Virus record (IMG/VR): IMGVR_UViG_3300036799_000069
Coordinates: 1 to 43,916 of that record
Origin: a virus
Direction: 5' to 3' (one strand)
DNA length: 43,916 bases
Part shown: one piece after another, positions 13,329-21,903 of the stretch
Layout of the letters: each line of letters begins with the position of its first letter
Position numbering within the stretch: the first letter of the stretch is position 1
Program-made: the position numbers and the translations under genes
Notes under the pieces: generated by a model
Told to the model about the DNA's origin: nothing
The model's database searches: none
Seen by the model: the letters and a program-made list of their open reading frames with translations, nothing else

Positions 13329-13367
13329 GAGTGTGGGCCTCTCGTCGTCCCGTTTTAGGACGCAAGC

Positions 13368-13404
13368 GTGCCACATATGTGCACGGAGCGGCAACACGTG
13401 TCAC
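13368..13404. promoter_or_regulatory. Divergent control region with two operator-like sites S6/S7
   Basis: GTGCCACATATGTGCAC (13368-13384, core CACATATGTG) and GCAACACGTGTCAC (13391-13404, core ACACGTGT) lie 23 bases apart, about two helical turns. They sit between the leftward HTH/FtsK genes and the rightward protease-capsid operon. One bound regulator could thus control both directions. CATAGTGT at 13440-13447 may hold the -10 of the rightward promoter. Confidence 0.55.
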
Positions 13405-13453
13405 CCTGGGGTGTCTGTGCAGACGCACAGTGATAGGGCATAGTGTGCGCGCC

Positions 13454-14287
13454 ATGACGCACCGCCGGCCTGGTTGGACGCCTGGCGCGCTGCGCATGGC
13501 GGCTTTACGCGCTGACCCCGACCGGCTCAAAGTAGAGAACGCGGCCAGCGATACGGCCACTATGTGGGTCTATGACGAGATTTCGTGGGCAGGTGTCACC
13601 GCTGAGGCGTTCGCTAAAGAACTAGCCGGCGTGACTGCCCCGAGCATCACTCTTAGGCTTAACAGCCCCGGTGGCTGCTTATTCGACGGCATCGCTATCT
13701 ACAACTCACTGGTGAGCCATCCGGCTACGGTCAACGTCCAGGTAGACGGCCTCGCAGCGTCGTGCGCATCAGTTATCGCCATGGCAGGTGACACCATCAC
13801 CATGGGCGCCGGCACTCAGATGATGGTGCATGACGGCTTCGCTGTGTGCTTGGGCAACGCTGCGGACATGCGCAGGGCCGCCGACGAGCTTGACCAGTTT
13901 TCTAGCGAGATAGCCGGGTTCTACGCCCGCCGCTCCGGTGGGGATGCCGCCACATGGCGGGCGGCGATGCTAGCGGAGACCTGGTTTAGCGGCCCGGAAG
14001 CTCTCGCCGCCGGACTGGCTACCGCAGCCGTCACGGACGAGCCGGATAGCGTGCCTGGCGATATGCCAGTGGCCGCACGGTTTGACCTCTCGATTTTCAA
14101 CTACTCGGGACGGCGGCAGGCACCGGCACCAATGGTCACTTTCAATCAGCCACCCGCCGCCGTCCCGACACCTGCCCCGACGTTCGACGCCACAGCATTC
14201 CGCAGTGCTGTGCGCGCAGCGTGGGGCACACCGCTTGTTTCTGATTACGCCACTCTGCTCCGTGACGCCGTGAAAGAGGCACAATGA
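13454..14287 (+). CDS. ClpP-like (S14) prohead protease
   Basis: 277 residues. The fold of ClpP/SppA proteases is visible in ITLRLNSPGGCLFDGIAIYN (65-84), VDGLAASCASVIAMAGD (97-113) with nucleophile Ser 103, and MMVHDGF (123-129) with His 126. AETWFSGPEALAAGLATA is the usual C-terminal catalytic-domain signature. It cleaves scaffold or the N-terminal delta domain of the capsid protein during prohead maturation. The C-terminal 70 residues (Pro/Ala-rich, then TFDATAFRSAVRAAW) could interact with capsid. The start ATG lies after the divergent control region. It overlaps the capsid gene by 4 bases. Confidence 0.92.
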   Translation: MTHRRPGWTPGALRMAALRADPDRLKVENAASDTATMWVYDEISWAGVTAEAFAKELAGVTAPSITLRLNSPGGCLFDGIAIYNSLVSHPATVNVQVDGLAASCASVIAMAGDTITMGAGTQMMVHDGFAVCLGNAADMRRAADELDQFSSEIAGFYARRSGGDAATWRAAMLAETWFSGPEALAAGLATAAVTDEPDSVPGDMPVAARFDLSIFNYSGRRQAPAPMVTFNQPPAAVPTPAPTFDATAFRSAVRAAWGTPLVSDYATLLRDAVKEAQ

Positions 14288-15645
14288 CAGCACCACCGCT
14301 TGAGAAGCTGCCAGTGCCGACTAACGCGGCAGAGCTTGAGGAAATCCTCGCCGACAAGGTGAAGATCGACGCCATGGTCGCCAGTGGCCAGCTCAAAGAC
14401 GTCATCACCAACTACACACGCATCGTCAACGAACGCGACGCCGACCAAGCCAGGCAGATCAGGGCCGAAGTTGAGCGGGTAACAGCGGAGTTCCTGAAAG
14501 AGCAGGGCGTTGACCGGATCTCACGACCGGACCTCACCAATGCTGTCGACCAGATCAAAGCCAGCAACGGCCGGACGTCACTGTACGGGCGCACCGCACC
14601 CGGCGTGGCCGCTGACAGGCTGTTCGCGAACATGGCTGATTTCATGGCCTCCACGTGGCACCGGGCGCGTGGCACCGAAGCACTCAACCGGCGCGGGAAA
14701 CTGGAGCAGATCCAGAACGCGTTCGGGTCGACAGTCCCCTCCGATGGTGGCTTCCTGATCCCTGAGATCATGCGCAGCGAACTACTACGGGTGTCGCTGG
14801 AGACGGCGATCGTGCGGTCACGGGCACGGACCATCCCCATGGACTCCCTACTCGTGCCGTTCCCCATGATTGACTCCACCTCCAACGCATCCAACGTGTA
14901 CGGCGGGCTCACCGCCTACTGGACCGATGAGGGCGCCGCGCTCACCCAGTCGTCCGCGAAGTTCGGCCGGATCCTCTTGCAAGCTAAGAAGCTCACGGCC
15001 TACAGCGAAGTACCCAACGAACTGTTCCAAGACTCACTGATCAGCCTGGAAGCGTTCATCAACCAGGCGTTCCCTGAGGCCCTAGCGTGGTTCGAGGACA
15101 TAGCCTTCATCCGCGGCACTGGCGTCGGCGAACCCCAAGGGTTTTTCAACTCGCCGGCTATCGTGTCCGTGGCCAAGGAAGTTGGGCAGACGGCGGCCAC
15201 GATCGTGTGGGAGAACATCGTGAAGATGTTCAGCCGCATGCTGCCCACGTCAATCAGTCGGGCCGTGTGGATCGCGCACATCGACACGTTCCCGCAGCTC
15301 GCCACCATGGCCCTGTCCGTGGGTACCGGTGGTGTGCCCGTGTGGTTGACCAACGGCACGGACAGCGCACCCATGAGCATCCTCGGCAGGCCCGTCATCT
15401 TCACCGAGAAAGCGGCCACCACGGGCACTGTCGGTGACCTCAGTTTCGTGGACTTGGGTTATTACCTCATCGGTGACCGCCAGGTCATGCACTCCGAGGC
15501 GTCACCTCATTACAAGTTCGCTAACGACCAGACCGCTATCCGCTTCATTGAGCGGGTGGACGGCCGGCCGTGGCTCCAGTCCGCTATCACGCCCAACCAG
15601 GGAGCGAACACGTTGTCACCGTTCGTCCAGATCGCAACGAGGTGA
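14284..15645 (+). CDS. Major capsid protein (HK97 fold)
   Basis: 453 residues. Residues 1-100 or so are a charged helical delta domain (LEEILADKVKIDAMVASGQL to VERVTAEFLKEQGV), which would be removed by the protease. The HK97 core follows: GGFLIPEIMRSELLRVSLE, KLTAYSEVPNELFQDSLISL, AFIRGTGVGEPQGFFNSPAI, and a C-terminal LGYYLIGDRQVMHSEASPHY block, all hallmark segments. It builds the icosahedral head. There is no separate scaffold gene, which fits the delta-domain type. Coupled to the protease by an ATGA overlap. Confidence 0.95.
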   Translation: MTAPPLEKLPVPTNAAELEEILADKVKIDAMVASGQLKDVITNYTRIVNERDADQARQIRAEVERVTAEFLKEQGVDRISRPDLTNAVDQIKASNGRTSLYGRTAPGVAADRLFANMADFMASTWHRARGTEALNRRGKLEQIQNAFGSTVPSDGGFLIPEIMRSELLRVSLETAIVRSRARTIPMDSLLVPFPMIDSTSNASNVYGGLTAYWTDEGAALTQSSAKFGRILLQAKKLTAYSEVPNELFQDSLISLEAFINQAFPEALAWFEDIAFIRGTGVGEPQGFFNSPAIVSVAKEVGQTAATIVWENIVKMFSRMLPTSISRAVWIAHIDTFPQLATMALSVGTGGVPVWLTNGTDSAPMSILGRPVIFTEKAATTGTVGDLSFVDLGYYLIGDRQVMHSEASPHYKFANDQTAIRFIERVDGRPWLQSAITPNQGANTLSPFVQIATR

Positions 15646-15649
15646 TCGA

Positions 15650-16060
15650 GTGAAGGGCCTTGGAAGGCGCTACAACGCCGCCACGTCGGCGACTACCGCC
15701 GCTGTGCGGGTGCGGTTGCATGACGCTGGCACGGCGACCATCTTCTGTATCGGTGCGACGTCGGGCGCGGTGACCATTCAGGAGGCGAACGCCGCTTCTG
15801 GTGGTACCGCCCAGGACTTGGCCATCTTCACGGAATATCACCGTCAAAACAGCGGTGTGTGGACTCGGGTCACGCAAGCCGCCGCTGCGACGGTGACGGC
15901 CGGTACGGGCGGTTTGCTCGCTGTCGAGGTGGACGCATCCGCCTTATCGGACGGCTTCAAGTGGATCACGGCGTCGCACTCGGCTGGATCGTTTGTGATC
16001 ATCACTGCTGACCTTGCGGTGCAACGCGCACCCGCGGCGCTTGCGACGGCGATCACATGA
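15650..16060 (+). CDS. Hypothetical virion protein next to capsid, 136 aa
   Basis: GTG start with GAGGTGA upstream. The protein (MKGLGRRYNAATSATTAAVR then VRLHDAGTATIFCIGATSGA) is rich in short beta strands, Ala, Thr and Gly, and ends AVQRAPAALATAIT. This composition and the position directly after the capsid gene suggest a small beta-structured decoration or head protein. No family is recognised. It overlaps the next gene by 4 bases. Confidence 0.6.
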   Translation: MKGLGRRYNAATSATTAAVRVRLHDAGTATIFCIGATSGAVTIQEANAASGGTAQDLAIFTEYHRQNSGVWTRVTQAAAATVTAGTGGLLAVEVDASALSDGFKWITASHSAGSFVIITADLAVQRAPAALATAIT

Positions 16061-16527
16061 GCGTCCTCATCAGCTCGTCCTCCTACCGGGCGTTGCGGGA
16101 AGGCCCCCAAGTACTGCGGGCCGCCGCCGCGCTCCCCCAAACCACACAAACAGCGCTATTCACCATCGCTGGCGGTTTAGTCATCATCACCAAACTGGTC
16201 GGCATCGTGACGACAGTGGTGCAGGCCCAAGCCACCACTACTCAGCTCATTGCGACGCCGACTGTTGGTTCGCCGACGAACCTGTCCACCGCGAGCGGTG
16301 ACCTCAACGCCGCCGCGGTGGGTGCGACGCTGGTACCTGGCGCCACGGTGGGCGCCGCTTTGACCTTATCGGGCGCTGGAGTGCCGTTCCTGATGCCCAT
16401 GCCCGCTTCGCTCATTGTGGCTACGGGAACCATCGACCTCAAAACGGTGGCCAGTTCTACTGGCGCTATCCGGTGGATGCTGAACTACGTCCCGCTTGAC
16501 GACGGTGCGTCCGTCGTCGCCGCGTAA
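16057..16527 (+). CDS. Hypothetical virion protein, 156 aa
   Basis: The first part is helical and contains a hydrophobic stretch (LFTIAGGLVIITKLVGIVTTVV, residues 33-54). The rest is beta-rich (GATLVPGATVGAALTLSGAG, IDLKTVASSTGAIRWMLNYV). Similar head-cluster proteins exist in other actinophages without known function. Coupled by ATGA to the preceding gene. A capsid-associated role is inferred from position. Confidence 0.6.
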   Translation: MSVLISSSSYRALREGPQVLRAAAALPQTTQTALFTIAGGLVIITKLVGIVTTVVQAQATTTQLIATPTVGSPTNLSTASGDLNAAAVGATLVPGATVGAALTLSGAGVPFLMPMPASLIVATGTIDLKTVASSTGAIRWMLNYVPLDDGASVVAA

Positions 16528-16544
16528 CCGACCGGGAGGGCATC

Positions 16545-16883
16545 GTGCCTAAGAACACGCACCAAGGGCCAAGTATCGCCGGGTGGAACGTGCCGTTGCC
16601 CGGTGAGACACGGGAGGAACACGCAGAACGCCTCGGTGTTGACGTGGCCGATTTGGAGTACACGGGCGCTGACGCGGACATGCGCCGTCAGCGGGCCGGT
16701 GACCGCCCGGACACTTCCGCTCCCGACTTGGGGGTTTCCGGGCAGCGTGAGTCGATCCATTCCGGCGCGGAAGGCCCCAACGCGGACCCGACCGCGCCGG
16801 CCGCCGATCTGCGCAAGGGCACAGCTAAGGCGTCGTCCACGGACTCATCAGCGTCGGATAAGGGGCGCGATGAGTCTAAATAG
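16545..16883 (+). CDS. Hypothetical protein with disordered tail, 112 aa
   Basis: GTG start with GGGAGGG upstream. The N-terminus (MPKNTHQGPSIAGWNVPLPG, EEHAERLGVDVADLEY) is compact; the second half is polar and low-complexity (ADPTAPAADLRKGTAKASST), likely disordered. It overlaps the zinc-ribbon gene. No family is recognised. Confidence 0.6.
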   Translation: MPKNTHQGPSIAGWNVPLPGETREEHAERLGVDVADLEYTGADADMRRQRAGDRPDTSAPDLGVSGQRESIHSGAEGPNADPTAPAADLRKGTAKASSTDSSASDKGRDESK

Positions 16884-17076
16884 GTGCTCGGATTGCACCA
16901 CAGCGTACGCGGTTGGTTTGGAGGCGTGCCCCCATTGCGGTTCGACGGACATTTCGTCGCAAGACGCCTCGCAGTACGCCACGCCGGCCGCTGACGTTGT
17001 CGAGGTGACCCCCGAGGGCGACCCGACGACCGAGGAGCCGGTCACGAGCGACCCGTACGACCTGCGTCATGGGTGA
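16870..17076 (+). CDS. Zinc-ribbon protein, 68 aa
   Basis: Starts MSLNRCSDCTTAYAVGLEAC then PHCGSTDISSQ: a C-x2-C...C-x2-C zinc ribbon within the first 25 residues, followed by an acidic, probably disordered tail (VVEVTPEGDPTTEEPVTSDP). Proteins of this plan are frequent just after actinophage capsid genes. Overlaps both neighbours by a few bases. Confidence 0.65.
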   Translation: MSLNRCSDCTTAYAVGLEACPHCGSTDISSQDASQYATPAADVVEVTPEGDPTTEEPVTSDPYDLRHG

Positions 17077-17203
17077 GCCCACCGAGCAGGACGGTTCATT
17101 CCTGAAACAGATAACTATTGAGGTAGCGGCCACGGCGACTCACCCGCCAGGCACCGAGCTCGACGAGAACGGGCGCCCCATACCCCCGAAGGATGACGAA
17201 TGA
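17069..17203 (+). CDS. Hypothetical small protein, 44 aa
   Basis: The ATG overlaps the previous stop and its own stop overlaps the next ATG. It reads MGEPTEQDGSFLKQITIEVA and ends TELDENGRPIPPKDDE. Acidic, no membrane segment, no known family. The tight coupling on both sides supports it as real. Confidence 0.5.
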   Translation: MGEPTEQDGSFLKQITIEVAATATHPPGTELDENGRPIPPKDDE

Positions 17204-17577
17204 CGGTCGGTGTAGCCGTCGCGACGGCTAACTCACTGCTCAATGTGTTCCGCGGTGTCACCATGCCCGGCCTCAGTCTCTTTATGAAAGTGCACGTCGG
17301 TGATCCCGGTGCGGCCGGGACGGCGAACCCTTCGGCTACGACGACACGTAACGCGGTGACGTGGGCGGCAGCGTCGGGCGGGTCGATGGCCCTGTCATCA
17401 ATCGGCACCTATGCGATGACCACCACGGAAACCGCCAGTCACGTGTCATTCTGGGATGCGGCGACATCTGGCACCTTCCTCGAATCGGCTGCGCTGTCGT
17501 CCGGGGTGCCAGTCATCAACGGCTCAACGCTGACGTTCACGGTTATCACGCTCGCCTACACTCCGATTGCGGCGTGA
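17200..17577 (+). CDS. Beta-rich virion protein, 125 aa
   Basis: MTVGVAVATANSLLNVFRGV opens a protein containing FMKVHVGDPGAAGTANPSAT, TWAAASGGSMALSSIG and ETASHVSFWDAATSGTFLES, segments I know from a small family of actinophage structural proteins of unknown exact place (often called minor tail or head-decoration protein). A beta-sandwich is likely. It begins a cassette of possible decoration or fibre genes inserted between capsid and connector genes. Confidence 0.65.
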   Translation: MTVGVAVATANSLLNVFRGVTMPGLSLFMKVHVGDPGAAGTANPSATTTRNAVTWAAASGGSMALSSIGTYAMTTTETASHVSFWDAATSGTFLESAALSSGVPVINGSTLTFTVITLAYTPIAA

Positions 17578-17580
17578 CCC

Positions 17581-17934
17581 GTGGCCGTCAACCTCGTTAG
17601 CGTCACCACGATCAACCGCGCGAAGCTCTATCAGGGGCAACCGTCCACTTCAGCGGCCACGCTTTATACGGTGCCAGCTTCCACGGACGTTAAGCTAGCT
17701 TCGATCATATTGTGCAACACGACCGCTGCCCCGGCAACCGTGACCCTGAACGTTGTGACCGCCGCGGGCACGGCCAGCGCAGCTAACCAGATCTTGGCTG
17801 CGCTATCAGTGAACGCTAACCAGGTTATTGTTCTGGACTTGCCGGTCTATATGTCCGCAGCCGACTTCATTTCCGGGCTACAGGGCACTTCCAGTGCGAT
17901 CACGGTCACTATCAGCGGCGAGACGTACGCATGA
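17581..17934 (+). CDS. Beta-rich virion protein, 117 aa
   Basis: GTG start 3 bases after the previous stop. The pattern LYTVPASTDVKLASIILCNT, ATVTLNVV and NANQVIVLDLPVYMSAADFI resembles the small beta-sandwich proteins found on many tailed phage particles (receptor- or fibre-associated, e.g. with VPAGT...VTSI.V.N). No enzymatic motif. Part of the cassette between capsid and connectors. Confidence 0.6.
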   Translation: MAVNLVSVTTINRAKLYQGQPSTSAATLYTVPASTDVKLASIILCNTTAAPATVTLNVVTAAGTASAANQILAALSVNANQVIVLDLPVYMSAADFISGLQGTSSAITVTISGETYA

Positions 17935-18683
17935 CGGGTCTCACTCGGTATCCGAGTGTCGCAGCGACTGCGGTTGCCACGGCACCGGGTTTGTCCGGGC
18001 TCACCCAAGGCCGCTTTGTCGGTGTCACCACGTACGGTGCGCCCGCAGCGGGGACGTTCTCGGTCGGTGACTATGTCGTTGACCAGAGCGGCAACATGTA
18101 CGTCTGCACTATTGCAGGCGCACCGGGCACGTGGGCTAACCCACAATCCCTGGGCAATGCCCTCACTGTTGGCGAGGAGACCGTCCACCGCGACTTCATG
18201 GCGTCGCAGGCGTCGGCCAGCACAACAGGCGTCTTCGGTCTCACGTTCTTTACCGCCCGCAAAACGGAGACCACCACACAGTTTCGCATCATCACGGGCT
18301 CCACCGCTGCCGCGGCCACGCCGACCCTCTGTCGCGTGGGGTTGTACTCCATCGCCTCCAACGGTGACGGGACGCTGGTCGCATCTATCGCTAACGACAC
18401 CACTTTGTTTGCCGCTACAGTTACTGCCTACGTCCGATCTTGGTCGGTGTCTTACGCTAAGACGGCCGGTACCCGGTACGCATTAGGTCTGATCGTAGTG
18501 AGTGGGGCAGCCACTCCTACGTTTATTGGGTATATCGCTAGCGGCACCGCGATGCCTGCTGAGTGGGCGGCGAGCGCCAGGCTGACGGGTCGCCTGACCG
18601 GTCAGTCGGATCTACCAGCCTCATTTACCGAGGCATCTCTACTGACTAGCGCGAACGCGCATTATGCCGCCATCCTCCCGTAG
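17931..18683 (+). CDS. Putative fibre or decoration protein, 250 aa
   Basis: The N-terminal third holds AGTFSVGDYVVDQSGNMYVC and GAPGTWANPQSLG, a motif typical of carbohydrate- or fibre-type modules in phage tail proteins. The C-terminal part (FRIITGSTAAAATPTLCRVG, IGYIASGTAMPAEWAASARL) looks like a beta-sandwich binding domain. It lies directly before the beta-helix spike gene and overlaps its upstream neighbour by 4 bases. Function by context only. Confidence 0.6.
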   Translation: MTGLTRYPSVAATAVATAPGLSGLTQGRFVGVTTYGAPAAGTFSVGDYVVDQSGNMYVCTIAGAPGTWANPQSLGNALTVGEETVHRDFMASQASASTTGVFGLTFFTARKTETTTQFRIITGSTAAAATPTLCRVGLYSIASNGDGTLVASIANDTTLFAATVTAYVRSWSVSYAKTAGTRYALGLIVVSGAATPTFIGYIASGTAMPAEWAASARLTGRLTGQSDLPASFTEASLLTSANAHYAAILP

Positions 18684-18714
18684 GTCGGTTCGCTACTTTA
18701 AGGTGGACTGACGG

Positions 18715-20694
18715 ATGACGTCTTTGACGGTAGGCGTCACCCGTCCAGTCCGACCGAGCATCGATTCCGGCGACGACACTGTGTCGCTGTGGGTGGTCTC
18801 CCGTGTGTCCACGGGTAGTGCGTCGGCTGTGTCTGCGGTTGCGACCGTGACGGCGCGCAGATCAGACAGCGGTGCGGTGTCCTCGCATCGCTCTATAACG
18901 GCGACGGTGACGGCCCCTCAGGTCATCTCCGAGTACCGCCCGGAGTATTACGGCGCGACGGGCGACGGACTGACTGATGACACAACGGCGTTCACTGCCA
19001 TGGCGGGGGCTATCAACGCTGTCGGAGTGTCGGCCGTTGTTACGCTCAAACCATACGCCGTGTACCGAGTTGGCAGGCAGACGTTAGCGGGGAACACGAC
19101 CAGCGGGGGGTCATATCTACCGGCTAGCATCTTCAGCATAACGGGGCTACCGGGCCTTATAGTAAACGGCAACGGTGCCACACTGAAATTCAACGACGGA
19201 TTGCGGGCTGGTACGTTCGACCCCGTAACCGGAGCAATCTACGGCACGGTCAACGTTGCCATCGCGTCGTCCGGCAATACGCAGTACGTCGCCGCGCCAG
19301 GTAACGTCATAGAGGTCTATAGCACCACGCGGGTGGTCATCCGTGATCTTATCGTGGACGGCAATGACGGTGCGTTTGTTAAGGGTGGCGGGATAGGCGT
19401 CGCCGGGACGACGGACTACTCAGTCGCCGGCACCGGCATTCTACTGCAAAAGGTACGTCGCCTAGCCCTGGAGAACGTGCACACAGTCCACATGCCGCTT
19501 GACGGTGTGTCATTCTCTGATAAGTCGACTACGGCCAACGCTGATGGCAACACTGTGGCTATCCACGGCAGTAGCTTCGACTACGCCGGACGCAACGGCC
19601 TTTGGCTCGGTAGCTGTAGCAACGTCCACGTGACCGCGAGCAAGCACAACCACGCGGGCCGGGGCAGCTTCACCACCGCACCCAGCATCGGCCTGGACCT
19701 GGAGGCGTACCCGCCGAACAATTCGCGCCGCGCCGTGTTCGAGGCGTGTGAGTTCGTGGACAACACGTCGCGGGCGTACAGCATGGCAGCCGGATGGGGG
19801 CATGTCTTATTCAAAGGCTGCGGTTTCCGGGCCAGCGGTACGCGCGGTGAGTTCGCCACACCAACCGGCCCGTGGGTGAGTCACGAAGACTGTTATATCA
19901 GTGGGTTTGTTAACACGCTGGGCACCGACGCGAATGACTCTGACAGCGAATTGAAACCACTGAACGGTACGGCGTTCAGGCGGTGCTTGTTCGAGGATGC
20001 CGACTACATCCAGCCCGTGGCCTTCCTTGACGGTGCCGGTATCCCAACGATGCAAGCGGAAGCCAAACAGAGCTACGGCACTCAAACCGGGACTGTGGCT
20101 ATAACGACGTCTGCTAGCACTACGGCTAATAGGTGGAAGTGTCAAGTCTTGTATGGTGGGTCCGTTGTTGAGACATACGATCCCCTCAATACCGTGGCTG
20201 GCGCCCTGGCGACGCTGAACGCGTCAGCGTATGCCACTTTCGCTGACCTGGGGTCTCCGTCGGCGAATCCAGTTGGCCAGCCGGCACCCGTGAGCGCCGT
20301 GACACTGCCTGTGAGGATACTCGATCGCAGCAACGGCGGTCTAGTCGCGAAGGCGTACGACAACGCCCTATTCGAGGATTGCACGTTTATTCCCCACGCT
20401 GTCACTGCTTTCAATATGTCAACTAATAGTGGCCTCGTCTCGCCCACAACTATGCGACGATGCACCGTAGTTGTTTACAACTCAATAGTAGCGGACAAGG
20501 CAAACCAGTCGATCATAAAGCAGACATACCTAGATGGCCTTAGATTCGTTGAGCCACCCGGACTGACCCCGCCAGTGAACGCGTGGTACGTCGGAAAAGA
20601 CGGCACCGTGACTTACTCACCGGACGGCGTCACCGTGGGGCCGTCGATACACTGGGGCGCGTGGAACGGTCCGACCGGGACGATCACCTCATAG
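18715..20694 (+). CDS. Right-handed beta-helix spike protein
   Basis: 659 residues. Residues 1-50 form an attachment-type N-terminus (GVTRPVRPSIDSGDDTVSLW) shared with the next gene. After residue 78 comes YYGATGDGLTDDTTAFTAMA, the standard entry of pectate-lyase-like beta-helix spikes, then repeated coils (VIEVYSTTRVVIRDLIVDGN, VAIHGSSFDYAGRNGLWLGS, ACEFVDNTSRAYSMAAGWGH). Such proteins bind or cleave surface polysaccharide. No catalytic residues can be fixed by eye. Its place right after capsid genes, not after the tape measure, is odd: it may be a head fibre. GC is lower than in its neighbours. Confidence 0.8.
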   Translation: MTSLTVGVTRPVRPSIDSGDDTVSLWVVSRVSTGSASAVSAVATVTARRSDSGAVSSHRSITATVTAPQVISEYRPEYYGATGDGLTDDTTAFTAMAGAINAVGVSAVVTLKPYAVYRVGRQTLAGNTTSGGSYLPASIFSITGLPGLIVNGNGATLKFNDGLRAGTFDPVTGAIYGTVNVAIASSGNTQYVAAPGNVIEVYSTTRVVIRDLIVDGNDGAFVKGGGIGVAGTTDYSVAGTGILLQKVRRLALENVHTVHMPLDGVSFSDKSTTANADGNTVAIHGSSFDYAGRNGLWLGSCSNVHVTASKHNHAGRGSFTTAPSIGLDLEAYPPNNSRRAVFEACEFVDNTSRAYSMAAGWGHVLFKGCGFRASGTRGEFATPTGPWVSHEDCYISGFVNTLGTDANDSDSELKPLNGTAFRRCLFEDADYIQPVAFLDGAGIPTMQAEAKQSYGTQTGTVAITTSASTTANRWKCQVLYGGSVVETYDPLNTVAGALATLNASAYATFADLGSPSANPVGQPAPVSAVTLPVRILDRSNGGLVAKAYDNALFEDCTFIPHAVTAFNMSTNSGLVSPTTMRRCTVVVYNSIVADKANQSIIKQTYLDGLRFVEPPGLTPPVNAWYVGKDGTVTYSPDGVTVGPSIHWGAWNGPTGTITS

Positions 20695-20711
20695 CTGAAT
20701 AGGGAGGTGAC

Positions 20712-21356
20712 ATGTCCTCGACTTTGATCGGCGTAGCGCGGCCGACCAGAATAGACCTAGACCCCGGCGACGACTACGTATCGCTATGGGTCGTTCCCGT
20801 CGCGACAACCGGTGTTGTGACGGGCACGATCACGGCCACAACCACGGTCACGGCGACCCGGTCAGACGCGGGCTCCGTAACAGCCACCACCACGGCCAGC
20901 GCCATCGTGACCGCCGTCCGGTCTGATTCAGCGTCGGTTACCGCGACGACAACAGCTAGCGCGGTCGTCAGTGCGATCCGGTCAGATTCAGCGACGGTCG
21001 CCGCTACCACCACGGCAACAGCTCTTGTCACCGCCAGCCGCTCAGATGTCGGCACAGTCAGCGCGACCACCACAGCCACCGCCGTTATCTCGGCTGCGGT
21101 GACCGGTGGTGGCGGTGGTGTCGTCGCAGCAACAACCACGGCGGTGGCAATGGTCACCGCCACCGCAACACCACCACCAGTCGCGGTGGGCTCGTGGTAC
21201 ACACTGATAGCGCTCAATGATGAGGCACGGCAGTACGTGGCCGAAGCCCCAGAGTTCGCGCGGCTAGCGTGCCCCAACGACGGCGAGCCGTACTCAACGG
21301 GGCCTGACGGACAGCTCTTCTGTCGATATGACGGCTATAGGCCGGGTACCTCCTAG
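20712..21356 (+). CDS. Thr-rich repeat protein with zinc-ribbon end
   Basis: 214 residues. It opens with the same module as the spike (GVARPTRIDLDPGDDYVSLWVV). Residues about 40-150 are five to six copies of a 20-residue repeat of the form TATTTASAIVTAVRSDSASV (60-bp DNA period, about 20835-21170), a fibrous beta-type composition. The C-terminal 60 residues are different: YTLIALNDEARQYVAEAPEF then RLACPNDGEPYSTGPDGQLF and CRYDG, a CPNDG zinc-ribbon found in many actinophage structural genes. Strong site GGGAGGTGA before ATG. Likely a particle-bound fibre related to the spike. Confidence 0.65.
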   Translation: MSSTLIGVARPTRIDLDPGDDYVSLWVVPVATTGVVTGTITATTTVTATRSDAGSVTATTTASAIVTAVRSDSASVTATTTASAVVSAIRSDSATVAATTTATALVTASRSDVGTVSATTTATAVISAAVTGGGGGVVAATTTAVAMVTATATPPPVAVGSWYTLIALNDEARQYVAEAPEFARLACPNDGEPYSTGPDGQLFCRYDGYRPGTS

Positions 21357-21364
21357 TGTTCGAC

Positions 21365-21415
21365 GGCACGTGTGGTAGTGTTCGGACTATTCCGATACTC
21401 CCGCAACGGTGCGGG
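21365..21415 (+). promoter_or_regulatory. Promoter/operator S8 and leader hairpin
   Basis: GGCACGTGTGG (21365-21375) directly abuts TAGTGT (21376-21381), a TAnnnT -10. Downstream, CCCGCAACGGTGCGGG (21400-21415) forms a 6-bp hairpin in the 5' leader of the next gene, before its ribosome binding site (TTGAGGAG). The gap 21357-21436 therefore looks like a dedicated promoter. Confidence 0.55.
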
Positions 21416-21436
21416 TAGACCACTTGAGGAGATCTC

Positions 21437-21862
21437 ATGGCTAAGACCAAGGCTGCCGGACAGTTCGATGACAGCTTCTATCAGAAGCTCGTTGAGCAGG
21501 CCGTGCCAGCGCCGCGTACCGCGTCGTCCCGTAATGACGTCCACGTGCCGAAGGTCATTGCTGACCAGGTCCAGCGCCACGCCGACAACCGTCAGGCGTT
21601 CCATGTGCCTGTGACAAACGAAGACGAGTTCGAGCACGTACGCGACCTGTACATCAGCGCCGCGTATCAGCTTGGTCACTCAGCGAACGTGAAAAAGCAC
21701 ACCGACAAAGACTCCGGTGCGTGGCTATCAACGCGGGTTTCGATCGGTGCGAAGCGCGGACGAGCGTCCAGTAACGGAACCGCCGCGGCCAGCGATAATG
21801 AGAGTACATCAGACGATGTACAAGCTGCCGCACACTCAGTGAGCGAAAATCGCGGCTGGTAA
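21437..21862 (+). CDS. Hypothetical basic/acidic protein, 141 aa
   Basis: Own promoter (S8) and a strong GAGGAG site. Starts MAKTKAAGQFDDSFYQKLVE. The middle (FHVPVTNEDEFEHVRDLYIS, AAYQLGHSANVKKHTDKD) is helical and charged, followed by a segment SGAWLSTRVSIGAKRGRA that could contact nucleic acid, and a Ser/Ala-rich disordered tail. Its separate control suggests expression apart from the virion genes. No family is recognised. Confidence 0.6.
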   Translation: MAKTKAAGQFDDSFYQKLVEQAVPAPRTASSRNDVHVPKVIADQVQRHADNRQAFHVPVTNEDEFEHVRDLYISAAYQLGHSANVKKHTDKDSGAWLSTRVSIGAKRGRASSNGTAAASDNESTSDDVQAAAHSVSENRGW

Positions 21863-21903
21863 TCGTTATTGCATCTGCGCGTGCATAATGCGATGGTGGG
21901 CTA

